A stretch of 64,000 nucleotides of DNA from Streptomyces griseorubiginosus (GTDB lineage: Bacteria; Actinomycetota; Actinomycetes; Streptomycetales; Streptomycetaceae), in contig NZ_KQ948742.1 in the NCBI RefSeq assembly GCF_001514195.1, forward strand, positions 62,001 through 126,000, written 5' to 3'. How positions within the stretch are numbered: position 1 is the stretch's first letter; the number at the start of each line of letters is the position of its first letter. The translations under genes were made by a program, and so were the position numbers. The notes beneath the pieces are model-generated. The model did not search any database and had not been told where the DNA came from. It saw only the letters and a list, made by a program, of their open reading frames with translations. This document shows positions 14,938 to 24,528 of this stretch, in pieces.

Positions 14938-17900
14938 TCAGGTCGGTGGCATCTCCAGGTCGAAGTCGATGCGCTTGCGGTCGTGCATCACCTGAATCAG
15001 CGGATGTTCCGGACCGAATTCCTGCTCGGCCTCGGACGTGGCCCTCCTGAGGCTCTCCTCGGCGTCGTCGTCCCTCATCAGGGTGCGGTCCAGGGCGACG
15101 TTGTACTCCGCGCAGAGCACCCTCGGATGATGATCGCGGTAGAGGTCGCGGTACGCCTCGCGCGTCACCTCGTCCTCGGCCAGCGCCTCCTCGTAACGGC
15201 CAAGCGCGACCAGCACTCCGGCTCGGTTGGCCCGGCAGGCCAAGGTCGCGGGGTGAGAGGGCCCCAGTCGCTCGACGAGGCTCGGGAGGGTCTCGTCGGC
15301 GAGTTCCCTCGCCTCCTCGGTCAGTTCACGGCTCCTGAGGATGGCCACGAGGTTGGTCGCGGCCGCCAGGGAGAACGGGTGCTCGGGTCCGAGGCGCTCG
15401 CGGTAGGCGCCGAAGTTCTGCCGCCCGCGTTCCACTGCCTCCTCTCCCTTGGCCGGGTCCGTCAGCGAGAGAGCGAGCAGGTCGCAGGCGAGGTTGGCGG
15501 TGCACGACATGGTGTCGGGGTGCGCTTCGCCGTAGCGCTGCCGGTACATGTTCAGGGTGGAGCGCGTCAGTGCCTCCGCCGCGGCGTAGTTGCCGAGACG
15601 GCGTTGGGTCACCGCGAGGGACGCGTCCGTGCTCAGCACGTCGTCGGCCTTCTCGTCCTTCAGGATCGCGACGAACCGATTGCGGATGTCCCTGAGCAGA
15701 TCGAAGGCTCCCTGGTAGTCGCCCGTCTCCCGGCGGTCCAGCGCCGCGCTCACCGCGAAGGCCCAGGTCAGCCGGTGCTTGATGCCCAGCGCCTGCCGCG
15801 ACCGCTGATAGGTCTCGGTGGCCCGTTCCAGGGCTTCGGCGGGCCTGCCCGCCAGAATGAGGGACACACCGAGGTTGTGGGCGGCCCGGAGGGTGTCCTC
15901 GTGGTCGGGGCCGAAGTGCGGACTGTTCCGGTAGAGCTCGTACGTCCTGGCGTCCTCGTCGAACGCCTCCTGGTACCGGCCGAGGCCCCGAAGGTCACCG
16001 CCGTAGTTCCGGGCGGTCATCAGGGTGTAGCCGTCGTCCTCACCGAGTTGCTCGCGCTGCCGGCGCAGGGTGTCGGCGTCCAAGGCGTGGGCTTCCTGAT
16101 AGCGGCCCAGCGATCGCAGGGGGTTGGCCACCTGGGTGGCGAGTCGCAGCCGGAGATGATGGTCCGGTCCGAGGGAGTCCGTCCAGGCACTGAGCGCCTT
16201 CTGCCCCAGAGCGGCGGCTGCCCGGTGGTCCCCGATCCGCCACTGGTTGCGGACCTGGCGGATGACCCACTCACACACCCGCGCGTCGGTGTTGAAAAGT
16301 GCTTCGGAGGGCTCCAGGTGGGGCAGCAGCTCCGCGAACCTCTCCCGGACCGTCGTGCTGTCCTCCGCGGAGGCGGCCGAGGGCAGCGCGCCCGCGAGCA
16401 CGAGCTGTGCCTGGCGCTGGGTGCGTTCCCTGCGTTCGCGGTCTTCTCCCAGCCACTCGCGCACCGCGGCCTGGACCAGCCGGTGCACCTGGATGGACCC
16501 GCTCTGCTGGTCCACTGTGGCCAGTGCGTAGCGGCCGAGGTCACGGATCAGGTACCCCATCACCATGGGGTCGAGCACGGACTCGTCACCGGTCTCCTCG
16601 GCGAGCCGGTTGCGCATGGCGTCGCTGTAGAGAAGGGAGTGCGCGATGGGCTCCGGGGACAGGAAGGCACAGATCTCGAGGAGGCGCACCGCCGCGGGCC
16701 GCTCGTTGCCGAGCCGGTCGACGGTGAGCCGCCAGACCGCCAGGAGGGACGTCTGCTGACTGCCTCCGGGGTCCTCCCCTCCGCTGAGGACCGAACTGAC
16801 CCGGCTGTTGACCTGGTCGAGATAGGTGTCCAGAGGCATGGCCGTCTGTCGCAGCCAGGCCGCCGCCAGTTCCATCGCCATCGGGAAGTCGCCCAGCGTG
16901 TCGGCGATCCGGTCGGCGTCCGCCACCGAGAGCCCGTCCACCCTGCGCCGCAGCAGGGCGATGCTCTCGGACCTGGTGAAGGAGTCGACCTCCATGGCCG
17001 TGTCGGTCTCTCGGTGGGGAGAACGCCGGGCGGTGAGGATGACGTGACCCGGCCCCTCGGCTGGAAGGTACCGCTCCACCGTCGTGTCTCCCTCGTCCCG
17101 GTTGCTGGCGTGGCCGTTCGTGTCCTCGCTGTCGGTCACGTTGTCGAAGACCAACAACCAACGGCCGTGATCGGCACTCCTCAGCGCCGTCATGGTCGCT
17201 TGGACACGTTCGTCCACCGTGTCTCCCAGAACTCCCAGCTCGAGCCCGAGCTCCGCGAGAAGCTGCGGAATCCGGTTGGGCTGTTCCGCCGGGATCCAGT
17301 GCACCAGGTCGTACTGGGACCCGTAACGGTGGACATATTCCTGCGCGATCTGAGTCTTACCAATTCCACCCAGACCGTACAGAAAAGCTCGGCTGACCGG
17401 CGTGTCCACGCGCAGCGATTCTGCGCTCAGCTTGCTCCGCAGCCGCTCCAGCTGCACGTCGCGGCCGGTGAAGGAGTTGTTGCGGCGTGGAACGTTGAAA
17501 ACCCCGGGAACACGCCCCGGAAAGGCGGTGCTCCCGGTGACGGCGGCGGAGGTGGGGGCATCGATTTCCAGCATGGCGAAGACCTTGCCGAGAACCTGTT
17601 CGGCGGGCGCGTCCACCAGAGTGAATCCGGGCAGTCCGCGCAACGTCGGCTCGGGTTGGTGCTCCCGGGTGCGCAGGCCGATGATGCGGGGCCCTTCGGG
17701 TGCGGCCACCAGAGCCCGCACCTCGTCGGCGACCGGCGTCGTGGCGAAGTCGGGCGAGAGAAGGGCGACGACCACGTCGGCCCCGCTCTCTGACCCGCTG
17801 GGCAGAGGTTCGGAAGAGCTGCTTCCGCGCAGGCCCACCGTGATGCCCGCGGACCGCAGTTGGGCCTCGATCCACTCCGCCCAGGCACCGTCACGCTTCG

Positions 17901-18936
17901 CATAGTCGATACGCACCCGGGGCAGGAGACGGCCCCCGGGCACCGGTGCTCGCTGGAAGCGGGCGAGCAACTGCCTGCGCACCGGTTCGTCGACCGGCCG
18001 CAGAGCGGTGACCTGGCCGTCCGTGATCACCGAGGTCAGGCGCTCATAGGCCCCCAGAAGCGAGGCGGGTTGGCGGGGCGTGTCCGCGACGGTCGCCAAC
18101 ACCTCTTCGTACGCGTAGAAGGGCTTGTAGGGGATCTCCACGGAGCCCCAGTAACTGTCGGGATCGGCAGCCCGAGGAGTGTCCTTCAGGAACTCCTGGA
18201 ACCGGTGGCGGGCATGCCCCCGGCTGATCGCCAGCTTCTCCTGCTCGGCGTCCTCCACCCGCATCGGAACGGGGAAGATCTTGACATGCGGGGCGACCCG
18301 CCGCACGTCCGCGGCCACGCTGGCACTGCCGTCCACCGACTGGGTGTTCAGCGTGAAGCAGTTGACCAGCACGTCCGGCATCAGGACCGTGGTGATGCCG
18401 GACGTGTCGCTCCAGCCCGTACGGCTGTCGATCAGGGCGTAGTCGTAGTTGCTCCGCATGTCCTCGCGCAACGCATGCAGGAACGCGGCGCCGTCGCGCT
18501 GTTCGTAGAACCCCTGCCAGTCGTACGTGTTGATCTTTTCGGAGTACTCGGGAGTCCTCCGGCCGGGGGAGACGAAGAGAACGTAGCCGCCGCTGTCGAA
18601 GGTCCACGTCAGCGCGGAGGCGAAGCGATCGACCCGAGCCTGTCGGCTGTAGTCGCCGTCCGCCGGCCTCGGCCTGGCCAGATCGAACTCACGGATCAGA
18701 TCGATCACGCCGGGTGTGGAGCGGAGTTCCGGGTCGACGAGGAAGGGAGCGAAGTAGCGGTGCAGACCCGGCGCCTCCAGGTCCCAGTCCATGGCTAGTA
18801 CACGTTTTCCGTTGCTGGCCAGGATCCAGGCGATGTTCGCCAGGGCCATGGTGCGACCGGTTCCACCCTTGAACGAGTAGAACGTCACGATCGTGCCGGA
18901 CTCGCGGGTGCCGGCGTCACCCGAGTCGAACGTCAT
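14938..18936 (-). CDS. fxsT: FxsT: ParA-like NTPase + TIR-like + NB-ARC + TPR protein (system 1)
   Basis: 1332 aa, ATG at 18936 overlapping the fxsC stop. Residues 15-320 form a ParA/MinD-like NTPase with deviant Walker A KGGTGRT (23-29) and MDWDLEAPG. Residues 345-460 look TIR-like (RIDYAKRDGAWAEWIEAQLR, VVVALLSPDFAT). Residues 490-800 form an NB-ARC STAND NTPase with intact P-loop GLGGIGKTQIA and LLVFDNV. Residues 830-1320 are TPR repeats of the kinesin-light-chain type. This is the FxSxx-COOH-system tetratricopeptide protein. Fusing a MinD-like switch, a STAND switch and TPRs implies a large regulated scaffold that may bind the modified FxsA peptide. Closest relative in view: the protein at 43349-47314. 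Confidence 0.9.
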   Translation of the reverse strand: MTFDSGDAGTRESGTIVTFYSFKGGTGRTMALANIAWILASNGKRVLAMDWDLEAPGLHRYFAPFLVDPELRSTPGVIDLIREFDLARPRPADGDYSRQARVDRFASALTWTFDSGGYVLFVSPGRRTPEYSEKINTYDWQGFYEQRDGAAFLHALREDMRSNYDYALIDSRTGWSDTSGITTVLMPDVLVNCFTLNTQSVDGSASVAADVRRVAPHVKIFPVPMRVEDAEQEKLAISRGHARHRFQEFLKDTPRAADPDSYWGSVEIPYKPFYAYEEVLATVADTPRQPASLLGAYERLTSVITDGQVTALRPVDEPVRRQLLARFQRAPVPGGRLLPRVRIDYAKRDGAWAEWIEAQLRSAGITVGLRGSSSSEPLPSGSESGADVVVALLSPDFATTPVADEVRALVAAPEGPRIIGLRTREHQPEPTLRGLPGFTLVDAPAEQVLGKVFAMLEIDAPTSAAVTGSTAFPGRVPGVFNVPRRNNSFTGRDVQLERLRSKLSAESLRVDTPVSRAFLYGLGGIGKTQIAQEYVHRYGSQYDLVHWIPAEQPNRIPQLLAELGLELGVLGDTVDERVQATMTALRSADHGRWLLVFDNVTDSEDTNGHASNRDEGDTTVERYLPAEGPGHVILTARRSPHRETDTAMEVDSFTRSESIALLRRRVDGLSVADADRIADTLGDFPMAMELAAAWLRQTAMPLDTYLDQVNSRVSSVLSGGEDPGGSQQTSLLAVWRLTVDRLGNERPAAVRLLEICAFLSPEPIAHSLLYSDAMRNRLAEETGDESVLDPMVMGYLIRDLGRYALATVDQQSGSIQVHRLVQAAVREWLGEDRERRERTQRQAQLVLAGALPSAASAEDSTTVRERFAELLPHLEPSEALFNTDARVCEWVIRQVRNQWRIGDHRAAAALGQKALSAWTDSLGPDHHLRLRLATQVANPLRSLGRYQEAHALDADTLRRQREQLGEDDGYTLMTARNYGGDLRGLGRYQEAFDEDARTYELYRNSPHFGPDHEDTLRAAHNLGVSLILAGRPAEALERATETYQRSRQALGIKHRLTWAFAVSAALDRRETGDYQGAFDLLRDIRNRFVAILKDEKADDVLSTDASLAVTQRRLGNYAAAEALTRSTLNMYRQRYGEAHPDTMSCTANLACDLLALSLTDPAKGEEAVERGRQNFGAYRERLGPEHPFSLAAATNLVAILRSRELTEEARELADETLPSLVERLGPSHPATLACRANRAGVLVALGRYEEALAEDEVTREAYRDLYRDHHPRVLCAEYNVALDRTLMRDDDAEESLRRATSEAEQEFGPEHPLIQVMHDRKRIDFDLEMPPT

Positions 18937-20108
18937 GAGGAATACCTTCCGAGCAGGGGAAACGTGTGTAGACCTTCGGTCGGCGTTGCCGGCGACTGAA
19001 CGGCTTCCACTGACTTGAGCGCCTCGTTCTGGAGGCGGATGAGGACCTTGCGCAGGGAAGAGGTGAAACTCTCGACGTCCAGCAACTTCCAGCGCTCGTA
19101 CTCGGTGCGCCGTCCACGCATACGGGGAAGCGTGCGATCGAGGAGATCGTCGAGGGTGGCAGCCCACTCGGCCGATTCGGTGTCGTCGCGGGCCCTCGGT
19201 TCGAGCGCTGTGGTCGCCTCGGGATTCCGCTCGTCGACGACCGCCAGCAGCCGGTGTTCGTCCCGCCGCATCGCCACCCACGCGTCCACCAGGAGCACGA
19301 CGAGCTGCTCGGGGTCCTGTTCCCGGACGATCCGGTCGACGGTCTGCTCGTCCAGCGGCAGCACGGTCGCGGTGAAGTCGAGCGCCGTGGCGGTGTTCTT
19401 CACCAGAGAGACCAGAGCCTCGTGCTCCCCGGGTGCGTACGGAGACCAGTCCAGGACCGTCTTCCCGTAGTACTGGAGAGAGTGCCGCTCGTCGGACGCG
19501 TCGTCCCTGGCCGTGGACGCGACGACGAAACTGACCTCCTGACTGCCCACGTGCGAGGGGGCGCCGACGGGTGCATGACTGCCGGTGGCGTCGAACCCGT
19601 GGACCTCGGGAAGCTTTTCCCCGGCCGCGACGATGCGGTCGACGACAGCCTCCAGCACTTCCTCGTACTCGGCGCGATAGCGCGCCTTCAACCGCAGCAG
19701 GTGCAGCAGTCCGTCACGCCGGTAGGCCTCCGATCGCACATCGAGAGGCGGGTACGGGCCGACGGCCTCCAGCGAGTGCGCCAGGTCGGGTTCCCATCTG
19801 ACGGTGACCACCGCGTCGGCGCTGCGACCGGTCCGGGACCGCTGCATGTTGAGCCGCCGCTGGAAGTAGGACAGCTCGGCCCGGCAGTAGGACTGGCTGA
19901 AATACCGCGGCGAGTGCAGCACGACCAGCACGGTGGACCGGCCCAGCAGATCAACCGACACCTCGGCCGACTGCGGCTTCCCACGGACGCCCACAGCCTC
20001 GGGGGAGCGTCCGGTCCGCCGTGCGACGACTCGGCAGAGGTCATGAAAGAACGACGCGACCCACTCCTCGTCGACGGTGCGAACGTGACTCAAGTAGAAG
20101 TGGCTCAC
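18933..20108 (-). CDS. fxsC: FxsC TIR-like protein (system 1)
   Basis: 391 aa, starting at GTG 20108 with GGGAG nine bases upstream; an earlier in-frame start lacks a ribosome site. Residues 1-190 form the TIR-like domain: SHFYLSHVRTVDEEW, VVLHSPRYFSQSYCRAELS (Glu kept), TVRWEP, then a long helix. Residues 205-390 form the second domain (SFVVASTARDD..., YYGKTVLDWSPYAP, LVVLLVDAWVAMRR) typical of FxsC. Translation is coupled to fxsT (ATGA). The role is unknown; the family co-occurs with FxsA/B/T. Compared with the system 2 protein, the shared landmarks are SPRYF, W-x-P and YYG-T-W-P-Y. Confidence 0.88.
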   Translation of the reverse strand: MSHFYLSHVRTVDEEWVASFFHDLCRVVARRTGRSPEAVGVRGKPQSAEVSVDLLGRSTVLVVLHSPRYFSQSYCRAELSYFQRRLNMQRSRTGRSADAVVTVRWEPDLAHSLEAVGPYPPLDVRSEAYRRDGLLHLLRLKARYRAEYEEVLEAVVDRIVAAGEKLPEVHGFDATGSHAPVGAPSHVGSQEVSFVVASTARDDASDERHSLQYYGKTVLDWSPYAPGEHEALVSLVKNTATALDFTATVLPLDEQTVDRIVREQDPEQLVVLLVDAWVAMRRDEHRLLAVVDERNPEATTALEPRARDDTESAEWAATLDDLLDRTLPRMRGRRTEYERWKLLDVESFTSSLRKVLIRLQNEALKSVEAVQSPATPTEGLHTFPLLGRYSS

Positions 20109-20347
20109 GATGGCTGCTCCCGTATGGCGACGCGGTCCCGGGACAAGCCGGTTCGGGCGACAGGCCGAAGGAGCGCGGAGCACATGCCGCGAGACTCGTC
20201 ACCACCAGCCCCACCACGTCGATGTTTGTTCCGGACATGGCGAAGATCTACTGGTGTGCCCGTGCGTCGCGGTCTCGCCGCTCCCCGTGCGTTCGCGGCT
20301 TTCCGCCGCGCCATCGCGTTTCCGCCGTGCCACCGCGTCCTCATATA

Positions 20348-21781
20348 TCAGCTCGCCCCCGGCGTCGTCTCGTCGACGGTCTTCTCTCGACACCCGGCTG
20401 AGGACACAGCGAAGCCCGCCAGACCCTGTGCTGACGAGGAGACTCCGTACCGTCGCGCGGGATCGGGCGTTTCCCGCGATGCCACCCGATGGTGTGAGGG
20501 GCAGTTGAGGCGAACGGAGGGGAGGGGGCGCACGGAATAACCACAACGCGCCGCCTCGTCGACCATGGCCGAGACGAAGCGCGCCCCCATGGGCGTGAGC
20601 GCCGGATGGGCCTGGAGTATCCGCAGCGCGTCGACGACCTGTACGCCGTAGTGGTGCAACCGGGTCCGAGCGTGGCGGGCCGGGCCGTCACTCAGCTCTT
20701 GCCCGCGTCGGCGCCAGAACTCGAGCACGGCCAGGTGAGCATGGGTCCCGGTGAGTACCGCCCCGATCGGCCTGGCGTCCTTGCGCCAGCCGACCCGTTG
20801 CAGCGTACGGTCCTCGGGGTCCGTGAGATCGGTGAGATCGGCGAGGGCCCAGAAGGCGATGTGCGCGCTCTCGTGAACCACAGTCTCGGCCAGCCGCACC
20901 GGATCCGGGGTGAAAGACGCCGCGATCGCTCCGTAGGCCTCCCGCGCCGAGGAACTCACTCCCCGCCCGGTCCGCGGGGGCCGCAGCGGCACCAGGGCTT
21001 TCCACAGCGCGGCGCAGGCAGCGGCGCGCTCCGGGACCAGTCGGAGCACCACGTCCCACGCCGAGGCCACCGACCTCTGCCACGCCCGCGTCTCCGCAGC
21101 CGTCTGTTCGGGCGCCACCGGATGAACGTGCGCGTTCCGGTAGGGGTCGGTGTCCTCCAGGACCACCGACCACGGCGTTGCGCCTCCCTGGGGACTCACG
21201 GTCAGATCACGCCGTGCGTTCCAGGTGGTGTCGTCGGCCGACCTCCCGCCCCCGTCAACGAGGACCGAGGCCTGCCCTCCCACATCCAGTACGTCACCAC
21301 GTAGCTGTGCCTCGTCAGCACCCCCGGACAACCTGGCGACCCCGAGCGTCGGCAGCCAGACGAACGAGCCCGGCGCCGGCAGGCTCAGGTGAGGGTGGAG
21401 TCCGGCGCGTAATGCGGCAGCGGCGGCCACACCGCCGAGCCGGTCGAGGTCCGTGTCCGCCCGGACAACACGGGCGTCATCGTTCAGTGCCCTCATGCAA
21501 CGGCCCAGCCATACGCCTACGTGAGGATGGAGGAGTACATCCTCGAAAGCCCGGACGTCTGCCTGCAGAGCCCGCTTGCACAACTCCCACGCGGCCGCCC
21601 CCCGCGCCTCCCAGAAGTCCGGCGCCTTGTTCCGGGCCTTTTCGGCCACACGCATCAACATCAGCAGACGCCGGGTCACCTGACCGTCCCTCAGGACCCG
21701 TAAGGCCCCCTGGGACGGGCGACAGCTCGCCACACTTGCGAAGTCGGCGCCGCCCATCCGCAGGGTCGCCGGGGCCGTCAC
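20348..21781 (-). CDS. aKG-HExxH-type peptide beta-hydroxylase (system 1, free-standing)
   Basis: 477 aa from GTG 21781, whose first bases overlap the fxsB stop (GTGA). HESAH is at 303-307 in VVHESAHIAFW; a conserved downstream His lies in GTHAHLAVLEFW (347 or 349), giving a likely His-His-His iron site. The family, first defined as the HExxH motif domain, includes alpha-ketoglutarate/Fe(II) peptide beta-hydroxylases acting on RiPP precursors. The related domain in system 2 is fused to FxsB. The last about 60 residues (after FVSAMVDEAARC) have no counterpart there and look low-quality (SHHRVASRETPDPARRYG), so the native stop may have been lost. A 239-bp gap to fxsC (20109-20347) holds no gene. 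Confidence 0.85.
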   Translation of the reverse strand: MTAPATLRMGGADFASVASCRPSQGALRVLRDGQVTRRLLMLMRVAEKARNKAPDFWEARGAAAWELCKRALQADVRAFEDVLLHPHVGVWLGRCMRALNDDARVVRADTDLDRLGGVAAAAALRAGLHPHLSLPAPGSFVWLPTLGVARLSGGADEAQLRGDVLDVGGQASVLVDGGGRSADDTTWNARRDLTVSPQGGATPWSVVLEDTDPYRNAHVHPVAPEQTAAETRAWQRSVASAWDVVLRLVPERAAACAALWKALVPLRPPRTGRGVSSSAREAYGAIAASFTPDPVRLAETVVHESAHIAFWALADLTDLTDPEDRTLQRVGWRKDARPIGAVLTGTHAHLAVLEFWRRRGQELSDGPARHARTRLHHYGVQVVDALRILQAHPALTPMGARFVSAMVDEAARCGYSVRPLPSVRLNCPSHHRVASRETPDPARRYGVSSSAQGLAGFAVSSAGCREKTVDETTPGAS

Positions 21782-22932
21782 GAGGCACTCCTGAGGCGTG
21801 CGGGGGCATCGGCCAGGACACGGTCCCGGATACGAGTGGTCAGGACGCGCAGATCGGCACAGTAGACGCTCGGATTCGCGAAGCCGTTGCGGGGATGAAA
21901 ACGGTGCGCACGCAGACCACCGCCGCACAGGCGCACGACCTCGCAATCCCGGCAGACGTCGGCCAGCGTCTCAAGGCCGCCCCGGCGGGCATCGGCCACG
22001 ACGGGGTGCCGCGCGACGGTGTCGAAGTCGTGAGCGAAGATGTCGACTCCGGTGGCGGCAGCGCCGTTTCGGGTCGCCTTGAGCGAGTCGGACAGCTCGA
22101 TCGTCCCGTCGCTCTCGACGACGAGGAAATCCGTGTCGCCGAGTCCGGTGCTCTCCGACCGGACGTGTCCACCGAGCGCGAGGTCCATGAGGTTCTCGAA
22201 CAGCCGGATGCGCGTAGTTTTCTGACGGGGTGCCGTGTACCAGCGCTCGAACACCGCCAAGAGCCAGTTCGCGTACGGTGTTCGATCAGGGTCGTGACCG
22301 GGCGGTGGGTGTTCCCAAGTGGCGTGCGGCAGGAGGAAGTCGACGGCACGGGGCTCGTGCGCGAGGAGCGCCTCATAGACCTGCACCGGCGGGTTCGCGA
22401 TGTCCACCGTGCATAACAGACCTGCGAACAGCGCCTTGTTCTCAGGCCTGCGCAACAGCTCCAACCCCCTCCGAACGGAGTCGTAGCTGCTCCGCCCGTT
22501 CCTGGCACGCCGATGACGGTCGTTGGCCTCGCGACTGCCGTCAAGACTGACGCCGACCGTCACCCCGTGTCTCCGGAACAGAGCCATCCATGAAGGGTTC
22601 AGCAGTGTCACATTGCTCTGAACGGAGATATCACAAGAAGCTGTGCCACGCAGCTCCTGGTTCAGGACCTCCAGAAAATGTTCGACTCGAGCAGGGCCGG
22701 CCAGTAACGGTTCTCCGCCGTGCAGAACCACCCGGACCCGGGACAGCGCATGACGCCGGGCGTGTTCGGCGATACGGCGGGCCAGTTGATCCGCGGTCCC
22801 GTTCGCCATGACGGCAGGCTTGTGCCTCCAGGTGCGGTCGCGCAGCTCGTAGACGTAGCAGTAGTCGCACGCCAGGTTGCACGGCTGGGCGATCTTCACG
22901 ATCCACTCGACGAAGGGGTTCACCTCACGCAC
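21778..22932 (-). CDS. fxsB: FxsB radical SAM/SPASM cyclophane-forming maturase (system 1)
   Basis: 384 aa. The start is set by GGAGG at 22939-22943 and GTG at 22932. CNLACDYCYVY (Cys18, 22, 25) binds the SAM-cleaving 4Fe-4S cluster; VVLHGGEPLLAGP is the GGEP SAM-binding strand. The C-terminus has a SPASM set (CRDCEVVRLCGGGLRAHRF ... NPSVYCADL) for auxiliary clusters. FxsB enzymes cross-link an aromatic ring to the beta-carbon of the residue two further on, here expected at Phe and Ser of FQSAI in the FxsA peptide. It lies 42 bases after fxsA and is coupled to the hydroxylase gene. Confidence 0.92.
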   Translation of the reverse strand: MREVNPFVEWIVKIAQPCNLACDYCYVYELRDRTWRHKPAVMANGTADQLARRIAEHARRHALSRVRVVLHGGEPLLAGPARVEHFLEVLNQELRGTASCDISVQSNVTLLNPSWMALFRRHGVTVGVSLDGSREANDRHRRARNGRSSYDSVRRGLELLRRPENKALFAGLLCTVDIANPPVQVYEALLAHEPRAVDFLLPHATWEHPPPGHDPDRTPYANWLLAVFERWYTAPRQKTTRIRLFENLMDLALGGHVRSESTGLGDTDFLVVESDGTIELSDSLKATRNGAAATGVDIFAHDFDTVARHPVVADARRGGLETLADVCRDCEVVRLCGGGLRAHRFHPRNGFANPSVYCADLRVLTTRIRDRVLADAPARLRSAS

Positions 22933-22974
22933 GTGCCGCCTCCTGCCCCGCGGGCCCCGCAGCCCACGCACCCG

Positions 22975-23220
22975 TCAGATAGCCGACTGGAAACAGGACA
23001 CGCCGGGCTCGCGATGCTCCAACGTGTCACGCTCAACCCGATGGATGGACTGCCGCAGGACCTCTGGAAGCGCCTTGCCCACATCTACGTCCGCGGAACC
23101 ACTGAGGTTCACCATGCCGAAGTCGAACTCCACGTCAGTGGCTGACGTCTCCAATGAACCCCCCGTGTCGCTAAGCCCCGCCGACTCCGGCCGTGTCCCG
23201 GACTCCGCGGAAGTCAACAT
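22975..23220 (-). CDS. fxsA: FxsA precursor peptide, C-terminus FQSAI (system 1)
   Basis: About 81 aa from ATG 23220; in-frame starts at 23286 (ATG) and 23301 (GTG) cannot be excluded because no site has a strong ribosome-binding sequence. The C-terminus is CFQSAI, a perfect FxSxx-COOH signature. Upstream of it is an amphipathic leader (VEFDFGMVNLSGSADVDVGK, then KALPEVLRQSIHRVERD) that probably docks to FxsB. The sequence is acidic with no signal peptide, so the product either stays inside the cell or is exported after processing. It is transcribed with fxsB, hydroxylase, fxsC and fxsT. The Phe-x-Ser at the very end is the expected cyclophane site. Confidence 0.85.
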   Translation of the reverse strand: MLTSAESGTRPESAGLSDTGGSLETSATDVEFDFGMVNLSGSADVDVGKALPEVLRQSIHRVERDTLEHREPGVSCFQSAI

Positions 23221-23458
23221 GCGTCGGGCCGCAACCAGGCGCTCGGACGCCGAGTTGCGGAAGAGGTGGCGCTGTGCAGTTCTCATCCCAGAGAAGCACA
23301 CAGATCAACCGAGGACTAGCGCGCAATGGCCCGTTCGCCGCTGTCCGGCTTGATCTGGTCGGCACTGGCCTCAAGTTCACCTTGGCTAGGCGGTGTTGGC
23401 ACCCGCGCGACTCCGAGTCACCATGAGTCTTCCCGTCTTCTTCTCGGCGAGGTGACCC

Positions 23459-24466
23459 ATGGCGGCATCAACACCTGGGCAAAACGTTCCAGGGCCGCGC
23501 GCGACGATAGGAAGCGACGATCTGCCGCCGTTGTTCCGTTCCAACGACCGATGGGCGCTGCACCGCCAGAGCGAGGCGTTCCGGGCCACGATGACCCAGC
23601 TGACCCTGCTCCTCGTGGCAACGGTCTTCGCCACCCTGGCCGATCACTTCGACAGCCATGCCCTGACCGCCTTGTCCGCCCTGCTGTACGGGCTCACCGT
23701 GGTCACCGGGGTCGTCATCCAGCGCCGCCGGGCCCGCGCCCACTGGCAGGCCCATCGCGACGCCGCGGAGACCGTCAAGTCGTTGGCCTGGCAGTACATG
23801 GTGCACGGCGGTCCCTTCCATTCCAAGGTGCGCGATCCCGACGGGCTGTTCAACCAGCAACTGGAGGAACATTTACGGGGGTTACGGCGCATAGGGTGGA
23901 AGGAGCCGGCACCCGAGCGGGTCCCGGGGACGAACCCCGCTCCTGTTCCCGCATCTTCCGGCTACACCCTGTGGGACCCGGCCAGTCGGCACGAACCGGA
24001 CGATCCGCGGCACCCCCAGATCACGCGCGCGATGCGGGCGGTACGCGAGAAGCCGTTCGCCGTCCGCAAGGACATCTACCTCCGCGACCGGGTCCTCGAC
24101 CAGCTCAGCTGGTACGGCGGCCGGGCGGTGCAGGCACGCCGGTCCGCCGCCCTGTGGTCCGCACTGACGGCGCTGCTCACCCTGCTCGCCCTGGTCGCGG
24201 CGGTGTCCAGAAGCGCGGGCCTGGTCTCCGGCTGGGACCTGAGCGGCCTGCTCGCCGCATCGGCCGCCACCGGCGTGGCCTGGCTGGAGACCCGCCGCCA
24301 CCACCCGCTCTCCTTCGCCCACTCCTTGGTACGAGAGGGTCTGGAAACCCAACGCGCGGTCCTGTCCAGGGGTGTCGCGGAGGATCGCTGGCCAGAGGCG
24401 GTCGCCGAAACGGAACATCTCATGCTGCCGCAGCACACGGACTGGTTGGCGCGGTTCGGGGGGTGA
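23459..24466 (+). CDS. DUF4231/SLATT-like two-TM membrane protein
   Basis: 335 aa, ATG at 23459 after GGCGAGGTG. It has two hydrophobic hairpins: residues 46-86 (LTLLLVATVFATLADHF / LYGLTVVTGVVIQRR) and about 235-280 (LWSALTALLTLLALVAAVS / LLAASAATGVAWLE), each followed by charged helices. This duplicated pattern fits DUF4231 (SLATT superfamily), membrane proteins proposed to form pores or sense nucleotide ligands in conflict systems. It is divergent from fxsA across 238 bases with no other gene, and convergent with the SLOG-like gene 62 bases downstream. Function is inferred from family and context. Confidence 0.75.
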   Translation: MAASTPGQNVPGPRATIGSDDLPPLFRSNDRWALHRQSEAFRATMTQLTLLLVATVFATLADHFDSHALTALSALLYGLTVVTGVVIQRRRARAHWQAHRDAAETVKSLAWQYMVHGGPFHSKVRDPDGLFNQQLEEHLRGLRRIGWKEPAPERVPGTNPAPVPASSGYTLWDPASRHEPDDPRHPQITRAMRAVREKPFAVRKDIYLRDRVLDQLSWYGGRAVQARRSAALWSALTALLTLLALVAAVSRSAGLVSGWDLSGLLAASAATGVAWLETRRHHPLSFAHSLVREGLETQRAVLSRGVAEDRWPEAVAETEHLMLPQHTDWLARFGG

Positions 24467-24528
24467 TGTGCAGGGGGTATTCACGGGGACTGAGGATCAC
24501 TCCCGTACGGACGGCTACCGCTGCCCCC

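Noticed and set aside
14983..17793. 936-codon open frame on the plus strand
   Set aside because: Antisense shadow of fxsT (system 1) with no recognisable domain and typical shadow composition.
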